Source of the DNA: an uncultured Alphaproteobacteria bacterium | GTDB taxonomy: Bacteria; Pseudomonadota; Alphaproteobacteria; Methylaequorales; Methylaequoraceae | Direction of reading: 5' to 3' | Assembly (NCBI GenBank): GCA_902524895.1 | Contig: CABZFH010000006.1 | Coordinates: forward strand, 1 to 64,000 | Length of the DNA stretch: 64,000 nucleotides | Part shown: positions 53,800-63,268 of the stretch, in pieces | Numbering within the stretch: the first letter of the stretch is position 1 | Layout of the letters: each line of letters opens with the position of its first letter | Position numbers and translations under genes: made by a program | The notes under the pieces: generated by a model | What the model saw: the letters and a program-made list of their open reading frames with translations, nothing else | The model's database searches: none | What the model was told of the DNA's origin: nothing

Positions 53800-55170
53800 T
53801 CAAGTAATTTGTTGCACTAATTCGGGTTTGACTCTTTTTAATTCTTCCTTTACTCTTTCTTTCATGATATTGAGCCCTTCTAAAGTATTTGCTTCACATC
53901 TTAATACTATCGCTGCTTGAGTGTTTGAGGCCCTCATTAACCACCATCCGTATTCATATTTGACTCTGATACCATCTATTGCTGAATAATTATTATTCTT
54001 TTGATTAGATATTATTTGTTCGATGATCTTAAATTTTTCTTTATCATCACAATTAATTCTAATTTCAGGTGTATTATACAGTTTAGGAAATTGAAAAATT
54101 AGTTCTGATAATTTTTTTTTACTTTTAGACAAAATATTTAAAAGTCTTATCGATGCATATAAAGCATCATCAAAACCGTAATAATCATCAGCAAAAAAGA
54201 TATGCCCACTCATCTCACCAGCTAAATCCGCAGATTCTTTTTTCATAGAATCTTTAATCAAACTATGTCCAGTCTTAGACATAATTGCTCTTCCTCCATT
54301 TTTTTCAATTTCGTCAAATAGAACTTGGCTACACTTGACATCACCTATTATACAAGCTCCCTCATTTTTTTGTAGTACGTCAATCCCCAATAAAAGTAGT
54401 AATAGATCACCTGGTATAATATTGCCTTCATTATCAACAACTCCTATGCGATCGCCGTCACCGTCAAACGCAATGCCTAAGTCCATATTGTTCTGCTTGA
54501 CTGATTTGATCAAATCTTTAAGTGTATTCGGATCAGATGGATCAGGGTGATGATTAGGAAAGTCTCCGTCAATATCATCATATAATAAAATTGTCTCTCC
54601 TTTTACATGATGAGCAATTTTCTTCATTACATTGCCTGCAGAACCATTTCCTGCATCCCATACAATATTCAAATTTTTCTTTTGTTTTAGACTTTTAATC
54701 AACATGTTGACATATTTATCTTCTATGTCAAATTTTTTATAAGATGAAATTTTTAGGAAGAGATCATAATTTTCTGCTGATTTTGCCAAGTTTTTAAGAT
54801 CAATTCCAAAAAATGACATTTTATTTTTAACAATTTTAAAACCATTATGACTTGATGGATTGTGTGAACCAGTTATCATTATCCCAGCTTCACTATCATT
54901 TAAAAAGTTCGAATAATATAGCATAGGTGTAGGTCCCACACCTATATCAATAATATTACAACCTACTTCAGATAAACCTTCAATTAGCTTTTCTTTTAAT
55001 GGTTGAGAAGATTTTCTTCCATCGCAACAAATATTGACAACTTTATTTTTATTTAAACTTAAACCAAAAACATGCCCAATAACTTTTGCATCAATTTTCT
55101 TAAGTGTATCTCCGTAAATTCCTCTGATATCATACTCTCTGATAATTGTTGGATCAAAAAAATATTTCAT
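53800..55170 (-). CDS. Phosphomannomutase / phosphoglucomutase
   Basis: It interconverts hexose 1- and 6-phosphates for sugar-nucleotide synthesis. The phosphoserine loop is ITGSHNPSSHNGFKI, the Mg site FDGDGDRIGVVD, the sugar loop AGEMSGHIFF and the phosphate loop WWLMRASNTQAAIVLRCEA. The 456 residues and EYDIRG start match the AlgC/ManB group, which can use Glc or Man. It is last of the galU-ugd operon with a four-base overlap, so it likely supplies Glc-1-P to GalU. Confidence 0.93.
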   Translation of the reverse strand: MKYFFDPTIIREYDIRGIYGDTLKKIDAKVIGHVFGLSLNKNKVVNICCDGRKSSQPLKEKLIEGLSEVGCNIIDIGVGPTPMLYYSNFLNDSEAGIMITGSHNPSSHNGFKIVKNKMSFFGIDLKNLAKSAENYDLFLKISSYKKFDIEDKYVNMLIKSLKQKKNLNIVWDAGNGSAGNVMKKIAHHVKGETILLYDDIDGDFPNHHPDPSDPNTLKDLIKSVKQNNMDLGIAFDGDGDRIGVVDNEGNIIPGDLLLLLLGIDVLQKNEGACIIGDVKCSQVLFDEIEKNGGRAIMSKTGHSLIKDSMKKESADLAGEMSGHIFFADDYYGFDDALYASIRLLNILSKSKKKLSELIFQFPKLYNTPEIRINCDDKEKFKIIEQIISNQKNNNYSAIDGIRVKYEYGWWLMRASNTQAAIVLRCEANTLEGLNIMKERVKEELKRVKPELVQQIT

Positions 55171-56492
55171 AGAAAAAGTTCTTCCGGTCTACCAATAGAA
55201 AAATAATTAAAACCTATCTCTTTCATTTCTTTAGGGTTATAAATATTTCTAAAATCTACTAGAGTAGGCGTTTTTAATAATCTTTTAACTTTTTTAAAAT
55301 CAAGAGCTCTGAACTGATTCCATTCAGTTAGAATTACCAAGATATCCGAATCCACCATCGCTGAGTAAGTTTCGTCAAACCATGAAATTCTTTTGTCATC
55401 AAAGACTTTTTTTGCTGACTCTAATCCCTCTGGATCATATGCAGAAATGCTACATCCTTCATCAAGTAGTTTTGGAATTAAAATCAGACTTGGACTATCT
55501 CTCATATCATCAGTATTTGGTTTAAAAGTAAGACCAAGAATTGTTATTTTTTTTCCATTAAGCTTATTAACAGATGCTTTTTTAATTAGATTAATGTTAT
55601 TTTTTTTTCTTAAATCATTACTTCTTACAACATGTTCAACAAGTCCAAGTTGTGAGTTATAATCATGAGCTGTTTTTACAAGAGCCAGGGTATCTTTTGG
55701 AAAACAGGAACCACCATACCCTGGCCCTGGGTGTAAAAATTTTTTTCCAATCCTTCCATCTAATCCAATTCCGATTGACACATCACTTACATTTGCACCA
55801 ACTTTTTCGCACAAATCAGCAATTTCATTTATAAAAGTAATTTTCGTTGCTAAAAAAGAGTTTGCTGCATACTTTATTAATTCTGCAGTCTCTCTTTTAG
55901 TAAATAATATTGGGGTTTCTAATAAATATAATGGTCTGTATACCTCACTTAAAATTTTTTTGGCTCTAAGGCTTTCACAACCAATAACAACTCGATCAGG
56001 TCTCATAAAATCGTTAATTGCAGAACCTTCTCTCAAAAACTCTGGGTTAGAGGCAACATCAAATTCAACACTTTTATTTTTTTTTTTTATAATATCAAAA
56101 ACTTTTTTTCCTGTTCCAACTGGAACGGTAGATTTGTTAACAATTACTGTATAGCCATTTAAACAATTAGCTATTTCTTCAGCTGCTTTAAATACAAATG
56201 ACAAATCAGCGTGACCATCTTTAATTCTTGATGGAGTGCCAACTGCTATAAAAATTGCTTCAGAGTTTTTGATGCCATCAGACAAATTTGTAACAAACTT
56301 TATCCTTTCTTCATTAATATTTTTTTTTACAAGACTTTCTAATCCAGGTTCGTAGATCGGAATTATACCATCATTTAAATTTTTAATTTTTTCACTATTA
56401 TTATCAATACAGGTGACATTCATACCAAATTCGGCTAAACAAGTGCCAGACACTAGTCCAACATATCCGGTTCCAATTATTGAAATATTCAT
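55167..56492 (-). CDS. ugd: UDP-glucose 6-dehydrogenase
   Basis: It oxidises UDP-glucose to UDP-glucuronate with two NAD+. The N-terminal Rossmann motif is ISIIGTGYVGLVSGTCLAEFG, the substrate region SNPEFLREGSAI, the catalytic Cys in GPGYGGSCFPKDT, and the C-terminal domain begins ITILGLTFKPNTDDMRDSPS. It has 441 residues. It overlaps galU and the mutase by four bases on each side, forming a UDP-sugar operon for surface polysaccharide. Confidence 0.96.
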   Translation of the reverse strand: MNISIIGTGYVGLVSGTCLAEFGMNVTCIDNNSEKIKNLNDGIIPIYEPGLESLVKKNINEERIKFVTNLSDGIKNSEAIFIAVGTPSRIKDGHADLSFVFKAAEEIANCLNGYTVIVNKSTVPVGTGKKVFDIIKKKNKSVEFDVASNPEFLREGSAINDFMRPDRVVIGCESLRAKKILSEVYRPLYLLETPILFTKRETAELIKYAANSFLATKITFINEIADLCEKVGANVSDVSIGIGLDGRIGKKFLHPGPGYGGSCFPKDTLALVKTAHDYNSQLGLVEHVVRSNDLRKKNNINLIKKASVNKLNGKKITILGLTFKPNTDDMRDSPSLILIPKLLDEGCSISAYDPEGLESAKKVFDDKRISWFDETYSAMVDSDILVILTEWNQFRALDFKKVKRLLKTPTLVDFRNIYNPKEMKEIGFNYFSIGRPEELFL

Positions 56493-57352
56493 ATATTCTT
56501 CACAAATTTTAACAAATCGTCTTTTATTTCTTTATCATTGAATCCGAATCCAAGATTTGCTTTAATAAAACCTAGTTTACTCCCACAATCATATCTTTGT
56601 CCTTTAAATTTATATCCAAATACTTTTTCTTTATGGATTAAATATTGAATTGCATCTGTAAGCTGAATTTCACCTCCAAAGCCAATTTTCTGTTTATTTA
56701 AATAAGTAAAAATTTTTGGATCTAGTATATATCTTCCAATCACCGACAAATTTGTAGGAGCATCTTTTGGATTCGGTTTTTCAACAATATCTTTTAAGAC
56801 AAAATAATCATCTTTTTTCTTTTTAATATCGACAATACCATACTTATGAGTTTCATTTTTTTCAACTTCTTCAACAGCTATGATGGATCCATTTAATTTC
56901 TTTTCTAAATCAATCATCTGCCTAATTACTGGTTTCTTCGATCTAATTATATCATCAGGAAGAATCACTGCAAACTTTTCGTTTTCTACCAAATTTCTTG
57001 CACACCAAATTGCATGACCAAGTCCTTTAGGTTCATGTTGAATAACTGTTACGACCTCTCCCAGTTGAGTTTGAATTTTAATTGATTCAATTTCCTTATA
57101 TTTTTTTTTTTTTAAAAGAGAATCTTCTAGAAGGTTAGAACGATCAAAATGTTCTAGTAATAGGTTTTTTTTTGTTGATGAAACAAAAATAATCTGTTCA
57201 ATCCCTGCTTCGTGTGCTTCAGTCACTGCCCATTCTATTACTGGTTTATCCAAAACAGTTAACATTTCTTTTGGAACACATTTAGTAGCAGGCAGAAATC
57301 TTGTTCCTAAACCGGCTACAGGAAAAATAGCTTTTTTTATTTTATTATTCAC
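56489..57352 (-). CDS. galU: UTP-glucose-1-phosphate uridylyltransferase
   Basis: It makes UDP-glucose from Glc-1-P and UTP. The nucleotide loop is FPVAGLGTRFLPATKCVPKE, with VVTVIQHEPKGLGHAIWCAR, FAVILPDDII, VEKPNPKDAPT and GFGGEIQLTDAIQYL. It has 287 residues. It is upstream of ugd, sharing ATGA, and 46 bases after the J-domain gene. Confidence 0.96.
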   Translation of the reverse strand: MNNKIKKAIFPVAGLGTRFLPATKCVPKEMLTVLDKPVIEWAVTEAHEAGIEQIIFVSSTKKNLLLEHFDRSNLLEDSLLKKKKYKEIESIKIQTQLGEVVTVIQHEPKGLGHAIWCARNLVENEKFAVILPDDIIRSKKPVIRQMIDLEKKLNGSIIAVEEVEKNETHKYGIVDIKKKKDDYFVLKDIVEKPNPKDAPTNLSVIGRYILDPKIFTYLNKQKIGFGGEIQLTDAIQYLIHKEKVFGYKFKGQRYDCGSKLGFIKANLGFGFNDKEIKDDLLKFVKNI

Positions 57353-57398
57353 TACAAATATATGTTGAATTTATACACTATCAAAACTAAAAGAAATC

Positions 57399-57845
57399 TC
57401 AACCCAAAAGCGTCTCTTTTGCTTTATTAATTTGTGATGTTATCCAATCTGAACCCCCAAGATCAGGATGGTTTTTTTTAATTAACGAATGATAACTATC
57501 TAGAATTTCTTTTTTTGTTGCATCATCTGGCAAACCTAAAATTTTTAAAGCCTCTTTCCTACTCATCATATTGTTATTTTTTTTTTTTCTGTATGAAGAC
57601 GAAAAATATTTTCTCACAAAGTCTATAACTGGTTTCCACCTGATGAAAAAAATAACTAATCCTGGGAGAATCGAAAGAAAGTTTGGGTTTATTCTAATTA
57701 AAAAAAGTATTAGTGAAAAAATAATAATAATAAAAAATATTTTTGTATATTTCTTAAAAATTTTGTGAGGTAAGTGAAAAAACTTATTAAGAAAGTAAAA
57801 TACTAAAAATAAAAAGAGAGTTCCGGCTATTAAGTATGCTAACAT
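57399..57845 (-). CDS. Membrane-anchored J-domain protein
   Basis: Two hydrophobic segments (about residues 2-20 and 35-55, possibly a third at 55-70) are followed by a basic linker and a C-terminal J-domain: MSRKEALKILGLPDDATKKEIL, then HSLIKKNHPDLGG with the HPD motif and WITSQINKAKETLL. Ending in a J-domain after N-terminal membrane helices resembles the Tim14/Pam18 type and similar alphaproteobacterial proteins. It would recruit an Hsp70 at the inner membrane; the client is unknown. It has 148 residues. Confidence 0.85.
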   Translation of the reverse strand: MLAYLIAGTLFLFLVFYFLNKFFHLPHKIFKKYTKIFFIIIIFSLILFLIRINPNFLSILPGLVIFFIRWKPVIDFVRKYFSSSYRKKKNNNMMSRKEALKILGLPDDATKKEILDSYHSLIKKNHPDLGGSDWITSQINKAKETLLG

Positions 57846-57872
57846 TGTAATATTTAATAAAAAAATATATTT

Positions 57873-59012
57873 ATGAAAAAATATAAACTTTTATACTTTG
57901 TAAGTGAAGATCAATATTTTTTAACCCATAAATTAGCGCATGCAAAAAAAGCTATCAAAGATGGGTTTGAAGTCTTTGTTATATGTAAAACTTCAACACT
58001 CATGCAAGATATTGAAAAACACGGAATAAAAGTATTGAGTTTTAATTTCGACCGAAAAAATCTTAACATTTTAAAAGAAGTTAAAAAAATAATAACTTTT
58101 TTTATTCTTTTAAAAAAAATAAAACCTGATATTCTCCAAAGTATTGCTCTAAAACCAATTATTTATGCTTGTTTAAGCTCAATATTTTTTCCAAAAATAA
58201 TCAGAATTCACTGTATTGTAGGTTTAGGTTATCTATTTATTAACAAGGGAATAAATTTATTAATGATAAGGTTCATAGTTGAAAAAATTTTTAGACTTTT
58301 TTTTAATAGAACAAATAATTTGATCGTTTTTCAAAACAAAGATGACTTCAATTTCTTTAAAAATAGAAACATAATCAAAAAATGTAAAACATTTATTATT
58401 CCTGGTTCAGGAGTTGACGTAAATGAATTTAGTCCTGATAAAAAAGTAAGAAAAAAGTATGATTTAATTTTACATTCAAGAATGTTAATTGATAAAGGTA
58501 TATTTGAACTAGTTGAAGCTTTTAAATACTTAAGATCAAAAAAATATAATTTAAAAATTTTATTACTTGGAGGATCAGATAATAATAATAGAGCATCTAT
58601 TTCAAACTCTCAACTTAAAGAATTTAATACACTTAAAGGATTAACATGGATTGATTCTAAAAGAAACGTCATAAAATATATAAGAGAATCAAAGATTGGG
58701 GTATTACCTTCTTATCGCGAGGGTTTTCCAAAGAGCCTATTAGAATCAGCAAGCTGTGGTTTAGCCTTGATTTCGTGTGATGTAGTAGGATGTAAGGAAA
58801 TAAGTCTCCATGAATATAATGGATTAAATTGCAAACCTAAAAATTATCTTGAACTCGCAAATAACATTAAAACATTAATTTCTGACAAAAAGAAATTGAA
58901 GCTTATGGGTACTAATAGTAGAAAATTAGTTCTAAAAAAATTTTCGGATAGATACATATCAAAAGAATTTAGTAAAGTATACTTTTTTTCATTAAAAGAA
59001 TTTAAAAGATGA
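57873..59012 (+). CDS. GT4-type glycosyltransferase
   Basis: A GT-B enzyme that transfers a sugar from a nucleotide donor to a glycan or lipid acceptor. The N-terminal half resembles Glyco_trans_4-like domains (HKLAHAKKAIKDGFEVFVIC, ILQSIALKPIIYACL). The C-terminal donor domain has GSGVDVNEFSP, LHSRMLIDKGIFELVEAF and the E-x7-E motif in PSYREGFPKSLLESASCG. It has 379 residues. It resembles the WbnK/capsule type. It is divergent from the galU operon, whose products could serve as donors. Confidence 0.88.
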   Translation: MKKYKLLYFVSEDQYFLTHKLAHAKKAIKDGFEVFVICKTSTLMQDIEKHGIKVLSFNFDRKNLNILKEVKKIITFFILLKKIKPDILQSIALKPIIYACLSSIFFPKIIRIHCIVGLGYLFINKGINLLMIRFIVEKIFRLFFNRTNNLIVFQNKDDFNFFKNRNIIKKCKTFIIPGSGVDVNEFSPDKKVRKKYDLILHSRMLIDKGIFELVEAFKYLRSKKYNLKILLLGGSDNNNRASISNSQLKEFNTLKGLTWIDSKRNVIKYIRESKIGVLPSYREGFPKSLLESASCGLALISCDVVGCKEISLHEYNGLNCKPKNYLELANNIKTLISDKKKLKLMGTNSRKLVLKKFSDRYISKEFSKVYFFSLKEFKR

Positions 59013-59023
59013 CAAAATAAAAT

Positions 59024-59677
59024 ATGAAAAAAACTGAGAGAGCGCTTTTTATAAGACATTTTCTTGAAAAGCTTTATCCATCAACACCTGTTCCTCTTAA
59101 TCATAGAAATATTTTTGAACTTTTAATTTCTGTTTTATTAAGTGCTCAGTGCACAGATGAAAGAGTAAATAAAGTAACACCAAAATTATTTAAATTAGCT
59201 AACTCTGCTTTAAAAATGCAAAAGATTGATGTTAAAAAAGTTTATGAAATTATTCGACCTTGTGGATTAGCACCCAAAAAATCAAAAGCAATCATAGAAT
59301 TGTCAAAAATTATTGTTGAAAAGTATAGAGGTATAGTTCCTAAAAAAATTGAATTATTAGAACAACTTCCAGGTGTGGGACACAAAACAGCTAGCGTTGT
59401 AATTTCTCAAGGTTTCGGGATTCCTGCATTTCCTGTTGATACACATATTCATCGACTTGCACAAAGATGGGGATTAACAAACGGTAAAAATGTTAAACAA
59501 ACAGAAATGGATTTAAAAAAACTATTTCCAGTTGAATCATGGAATAAACTCCACCTACAAATTATTTTTTATGGAAGAGAGTTTTGTACAGCTAGAGGTT
59601 GTAATGGAACTTTATGTGAAATTTGTAAGAAATGCTTCCCAAAAAGAAAAAAAGCTTTTAAGCATAAAAAAGCTTGA
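59024..59677 (+). CDS. nth: Endonuclease III
   Basis: A DNA glycosylase/AP lyase for oxidised pyrimidines. It shows LLSAQCTDERVNKVTPKLF, the HhH motif LEQLPGVGHKTASVVIS with catalytic Lys, and the catalytic Asp in FPVDTHIHRLAQRWGL. The C-terminal Fe-S region is unusual. The normal C-x6-C-x2-C-x5-C is replaced by FCTARGCNGTLCEICKKCFP, with spacings C-x4-C-x4-C-x2-C-x2-C. It has 217 residues. It lies 11 bases after the glycosyltransferase. Confidence 0.93.
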   Translation: MKKTERALFIRHFLEKLYPSTPVPLNHRNIFELLISVLLSAQCTDERVNKVTPKLFKLANSALKMQKIDVKKVYEIIRPCGLAPKKSKAIIELSKIIVEKYRGIVPKKIELLEQLPGVGHKTASVVISQGFGIPAFPVDTHIHRLAQRWGLTNGKNVKQTEMDLKKLFPVESWNKLHLQIIFYGREFCTARGCNGTLCEICKKCFPKRKKAFKHKKA

Positions 59678-59707
59678 ACCAAAATTATTTTAGAGCTAAA
59701 AAAAAAA

Positions 59708-60175
59708 ATGATTAGAATTTTTTTTATTTTAATTATTTTTAGTTTAATTTATAAAGAAACTCCTCTTTATTCAGCTGACCTAACAAAACAAAAACCTATT
59801 ACAAAAAAAGTCTACTTTAAAGGGCAACGTAGTACAAAATATTATTTTGAGCCATCCACCTTAGAATTTAACGTTGGGAAACTTTACAAATTAGATTTAA
59901 TTAACCAAAGTGATGCTAAACATTATTTTGCTTCAACAAAATTTTCTAATTCGATATTCACGCGAAAAGTTCAACTAACATTAGGAGAAAAAAAAGTTGC
60001 TGAAATAAAAGGTAATATAAGAGAAATTGAAGTATTTCCCTCATACAAAATTGAATGGTGGTTCGTTCCAATTAAAACAGGCGAGTTTAATGATCTAGAA
60101 TGTAATGTTAAAGACAAAAATAGTAGTATAAGTCACAAAGACATGGGTATGGTTGGAAAAATTATAATAAAATAG
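59708..60175 (+). CDS. Exported cupredoxin-like protein
   Basis: A signal peptide covers about residues 1-23 (ending LYSA). The mature part of about 130 residues reads like a single-domain cupredoxin: FEPSTLEFNVGKLYKLDLINQ, then KHYFAS with a His, and at the end a Cys (LECNV), a His (SISHKD) and Met (MGMVGK). These could form an H-C-H-M type 1 copper site, though the C-to-H spacing (nine residues) is a little long. It is 30 bases after nth but probably unrelated in function. It could be an electron carrier or a copper-binding protein. Confidence 0.6.
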   Translation: MIRIFFILIIFSLIYKETPLYSADLTKQKPITKKVYFKGQRSTKYYFEPSTLEFNVGKLYKLDLINQSDAKHYFASTKFSNSIFTRKVQLTLGEKKVAEIKGNIREIEVFPSYKIEWWFVPIKTGEFNDLECNVKDKNSSISHKDMGMVGKIIIK

Positions 60176-60213
60176 GAAATACTTTTTAGAATTAAACAAA
60201 AGATCCTATTAAA

Positions 60214-60732
60214 TTAATTTCCTAAAGTTTCAAAAGCATACATTAAAACTAATGTATAAAATAAAACACCAAGTAAAATTATTGCAACCTGATTAACGCG
60301 AGGGTATCCTTCTTTTGCTAATTCCTTTACTTGATAAAGAAGGTTTGGCCAAGTGTAAGAAACAAAATCTCCTTGTGACATTATATTAATCAATTTTCCT
60401 GATTTATCTACGACTGGAACATGCCTGAATCTTTCATTAGACATTTGTCTTAACCAAATCACTAGCTCATCATCTTTATCGGCTAACTTTACAGGACTTG
60501 TCATTATTTGTTTTAACTTGGTTGTCTTAGGATTCATTCCATTGTTTAATAACCTTTTCATCAAATCTCTTTCGGTTACAATGCCTTTAACTATTTTTTT
60601 GTTATCAGTGATTACAACAGAACCATAATTTTCTTTAGACATTTTTTTTACCGCGTTCAACACTAGATCATTTTCTCTAAAGGTTAATGGTGGTTTTTTA
60701 CTTTTGAACTCTGGTCTGTCACAAATTTTCAT
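60214..60732 (-). CDS. CBS-domain protein with C-terminal membrane helix
   Basis: Two CBS motifs cover residues about 10-130: LVLNAVKKMSKENYGSVVITDNKKIVKGIVTERDL and MTSPVKLADKDDELVIWLRQM...HVPVVDKSGKLINIMSQGDF. CBS pairs usually bind adenosyl nucleotides. The last 25 residues form one hydrophobic helix (VAIILLGVLFYTLVLMYAF), so the pair faces the cytosol as a tail-anchored protein. It has 172 residues. An arm pair TAGGAAAT (60173-60180) and ATTTCCTA (60217-60224) with a long loop spans the gap to the converging cupredoxin gene. Confidence 0.8.
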   Translation of the reverse strand: MKICDRPEFKSKKPPLTFRENDLVLNAVKKMSKENYGSVVITDNKKIVKGIVTERDLMKRLLNNGMNPKTTKLKQIMTSPVKLADKDDELVIWLRQMSNERFRHVPVVDKSGKLINIMSQGDFVSYTWPNLLYQVKELAKEGYPRVNQVAIILLGVLFYTLVLMYAFETLGN

Positions 60733-60803
60733 AAAATTACTCCCTTTTTTGATCTATAACAAATGTGAAATATTTTATTACCTTATAATGAATTATTATT
60801 CAA

Positions 60804-61001
60804 TTATTTTTTAAACAAGTAATACTTATGGAAACCCCTTGTTTCAATATCATCAAGTTTAAGAAAAACTTTTTTTTTTTTTTTTAATCTCCAACCTAGT
60901 TTTCTTAAACCATTTAGTTCTTTAAAAGATTCCTTTCTATATTTTTTTTTTTTCCACCATGATGAGTGATCAGTAACAAGTCTTAGTATTCTAGTTTTCA
61001 T
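60804..61001 (-). CDS. Small, strongly basic protein of unknown function
   Basis: The 65-residue ORF has a Lys/Arg-rich, Trp-containing sequence (HSSWWKKKKYRKESF, GLRKLGWRLKKKKK) with no signal peptide. It could bind RNA, DNA or ribosomes. It starts two bases after the stop of the small lipoprotein gene, suggesting co-transcription, but no Shine-Dalgarno is visible and A-rich DNA easily gives Lys-rich ORFs. I treat it as a probable but unproven gene. Confidence 0.45.
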   Translation of the reverse strand: MKTRILRLVTDHSSWWKKKKYRKESFKELNGLRKLGWRLKKKKKVFLKLDDIETRGFHKYYLFKK

Positions 61002-61003
61002 AT

Positions 61004-61228
61004 TTAATTATTTTTTGAACAACTTTGATTCCACAAAACATATTCTTTCTGATTGGGAGGAGTAATTACAATTGCAGGGTTTATAATTTCAGAATCATAT
61101 CCAACATAAATCCAATGGCAAGGACCATATAATTTTTCCATTAATTTTTTGTGTTTAAAGAAACTATCAATGTCGTTAGAACAAGAAACAAAAAAAGAAA
61201 CTAAAGTAGAAATAATTATTAATCTCAC
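61004..61228 (-). CDS. Small putative lipoprotein
   Basis: This 74-residue ORF begins at GTG with a short hydrophobic stretch (LIIISTLVSFFV) and the lipobox VSCS, so Cys16 would be lipidated. The remaining 58 residues include GPCHWIYVGYDSE and a second C-terminal Cys (NQSCSKNN). I know no family. It lies between the photolyase gene and the basic ORF on the same strand. Confidence 0.55.
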   Translation of the reverse strand: MRLIIISTLVSFFVSCSNDIDSFFKHKKLMEKLYGPCHWIYVGYDSEIINPAIVITPPNQKEYVLWNQSCSKNN

Positions 61229-61261
61229 ACAATAATTGTATCACAAAATAAAAAAAAACAA

Positions 61262-62713
61262 TCAATTTCTTTTCAAACTAGCGTGTTTTCTTACTATTTC
61301 ATCAGACAATTCTTTAAACCCAAATTTTTTTCTTATTTTCCAAATTTTATCTTTCGCATTTTTAGTTGATTCAAAATTATCAACAATTCTTTCCGGATAG
61401 TGCTTGTTTAATTTAAAGCTTAAATCTTTTTCTTCTAAATAGTTAATTTTCCATGGCTCATGTATAAGGTGTAAAGGTAATTTACTCAATTCTGGCACCC
61501 ACTTTTTTATGAATTGGCCTTCTGGATCTTGGTCATAAGATTGTTTTACAACATTATAGATTCTAACTGTGTTTATACCGGTAGTACCTGATTGCATTTG
61601 AATTTGAGAATAGTGAATCCCTGGTTCAAAATCAGAAAAAACAGAAGCTAAATATTCTGACGTTTTAAGCCAACACAACCAGAGTTGATAAGATGCAAAG
61701 GATATTATCATTGCTCGCATTCTAAAATTTATCCATCCATGAACTTTAAGGAATCTTAAACAAGCATCCAAAAAAGGATAACCAGTCATGCCCTCTTTCC
61801 ATGAAGCAAATTTTTTTTCATCAAAGCGCCCTCCTCTGATATTTTTAAAGAAAGGGTGAAGGTTTTTTGATTCCAAATCAGGTTGATCAAAAATTTTTTG
61901 AATGAAATGGCAATGCCAAGCAAGTCTTTTCTTAAAAGAGTAAATTGATCTTGTATCTACAACAGAATTATTTTTTATGCTTTTATTAATTAGAGTTATT
62001 ATTTCTTTTAAAGAAATAGTACCAAATGTTATGTGTGGACTTAAACGTGAGCATACAAATTCAGCATGCAGTGGAGAAGACATTTTTTTTTGATAATCAA
62101 TGCATCTTTTCTCAAGAAAGGACTTTAGCAACTTTTTTGCATTATCAGTTCCTCCTGACTGGCAGAAAGCTGTATGAACTGATTTAAAATTTTTCGCTTT
62201 AAAATTTGTCATTCCGCCATCGTTTAAAAATTCTGAAGATGGTATACCAGCAATAATAGGCTTAGAAATTTGGTAATTCCAATTTTTTGACCAGGTTCCT
62301 CTTACTCTATTTTCTAATTGTATTCCAAACTGATTAGTTTGAATCCATTTAATATTATTTTGCAAAAAAAAGTTTTTCAAATTTTTATCTAAATCTGAAT
62401 GAAAATAATTTTTAAAAATTCTGTTTGAAAAAACTTTTGTAAACTGAAATTTTTCAAATAAATGTCTAAAAATCTCAATTGTTGATCCATTATAAAAGTT
62501 CAAATTTCCATTAAACTTTTTAAGTTGAAGGTCCAAATCTATAAGTGAATCATTTATAAAACTTAAATGAAAATGACTAGTTGTATTTAATTTACAAAAA
62601 TCCGAATCTAAAATAAAAATAGGCAAACATTTGCTATTCAATGCGGCTTGAAAGAGAGCCTCATTATCTCTAACTCGCAAATCGTATCTAAACCAAACTA
62701 CTGAAGTGTACAT
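61262..62713 (-). CDS. Photolyase / cryptochrome-family flavoprotein
   Basis: A blue-light FAD protein; most bacterial members repair pyrimidine dimers. The N-terminal antenna domain starts [16 protein letters not shown]. The FAD domain shows [57 protein letters not shown], and [27 protein letters not shown], then [18 protein letters not shown]. This last block is common in photolyases and cryptochrome-like proteins of marine bacteria, so repair activity is likely but not certain. The track's TTG adds three residues; ATG 62713 gives 483. It is 42 bases after the methyltransferase-like gene on the same strand. Confidence 0.9.
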   Translation of the reverse strand: MYTSVVWFRYDLRVRDNEALFQAALNSKCLPIFILDSDFCKLNTTSHFHLSFINDSLIDLDLQLKKFNGNLNFYNGSTIEIFRHLFEKFQFTKVFSNRIFKNYFHSDLDKNLKNFFLQNNIKWIQTNQFGIQLENRVRGTWSKNWNYQISKPIIAGIPSSEFLNDGGMTNFKAKNFKSVHTAFCQSGGTDNAKKLLKSFLEKRCIDYQKKMSSPLHAEFVCSRLSPHITFGTISLKEIITLINKSIKNNSVVDTRSIYSFKKRLAWHCHFIQKIFDQPDLESKNLHPFFKNIRGGRFDEKKFASWKEGMTGYPFLDACLRFLKVHGWINFRMRAMIISFASYQLWLCWLKTSEYLASVFSDFEPGIHYSQIQMQSGTTGINTVRIYNVVKQSYDQDPEGQFIKKWVPELSKLPLHLIHEPWKINYLEEKDLSFKLNKHYPERIVDNFESTKNAKDKIWKIRKKFGFKELSDEIVRKHASLKRN

Positions 62714-62764
62714 GGGTAACAAATACTTGAATAATATAAGTGTTCAATCTTATGTTGTAAAAAA

Positions 62765-63268
62765 TTAAAACCTTCCACGATTTTTGTTTGCTCTTTCCTC
62801 ATAAAAAATTCTCCATAATATTAAAAATATATTGATAGTGGAAAAAAATAACAACGCTAGGATATCTTTAAAAATTAAACATAGAAAAAATATTTCAATT
62901 ATAACGATTAAATAATTTGGATGCTTAAAATGTTTATAAAGACCGTTATTAATCATTGGTGTTTTCTCTAACACAATTATTCTTGTTGTCCAATATTTTC
63001 CTAAATCTAAATGAACCTTTAATCTGAAAAATTGTAAAATGATGAAAACTATTAGATTTATATCAAGATTAATATCAACCTCTAAAGACTTTATTAAAAA
63101 ATATACAATAACAGTTAAATGAAAAAAAACTAACAAGTAATAATGAAATTTAAAGTGCTCTTTAGCGCCTAACTTTAAAAGTTTTTTCGTATTTCTATAA
63201 CTTATAAATAATTCTAAAATTCTTGAAAAAACTATATATAAAATCAGTAATAGTCCAAAATTTGTCAT
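62765..63268 (-). CDS. Isoprenylcysteine carboxyl methyltransferase-like (ICMT) membrane protein
   Basis: A 167-residue integral membrane protein with about four helices. The C-terminal signature LGKYWTTRIIVLEKTP, then NGLYKHFKHPNYLIVIIEI and the final YEERANK, is that of ICMT/phospholipid methyltransferase-type enzymes, with the SAM site in the RHPNY-like motif. Its start codon overlaps the stop of the type III PKS by one base. Such pairs occur in alkylresorcinol or alkylpyrone loci (SrsA/SrsB in Streptomyces), where the methyltransferase modifies the PKS product. That role is an inference here. Confidence 0.82.
   Translation of the reverse strand: MTNFGLLLILYIVFSRILELFISYRNTKKLLKLGAKEHFKFHYYLLVFFHLTVIVYFLIKSLEVDINLDINLIVFIILQFFRLKVHLDLGKYWTTRIIVLEKTPMINNGLYKHFKHPNYLIVIIEIFFLCLIFKDILALLFFSTINIFLILWRIFYEERANKNRGRF

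Noticed and set aside
59652-59675. AAGCTTTT/AAAAGCTT hairpin at nth 3' end
   Set aside because: It lies in Lys codons of nth with no T-tract after it; likely a by-product of the coding sequence.
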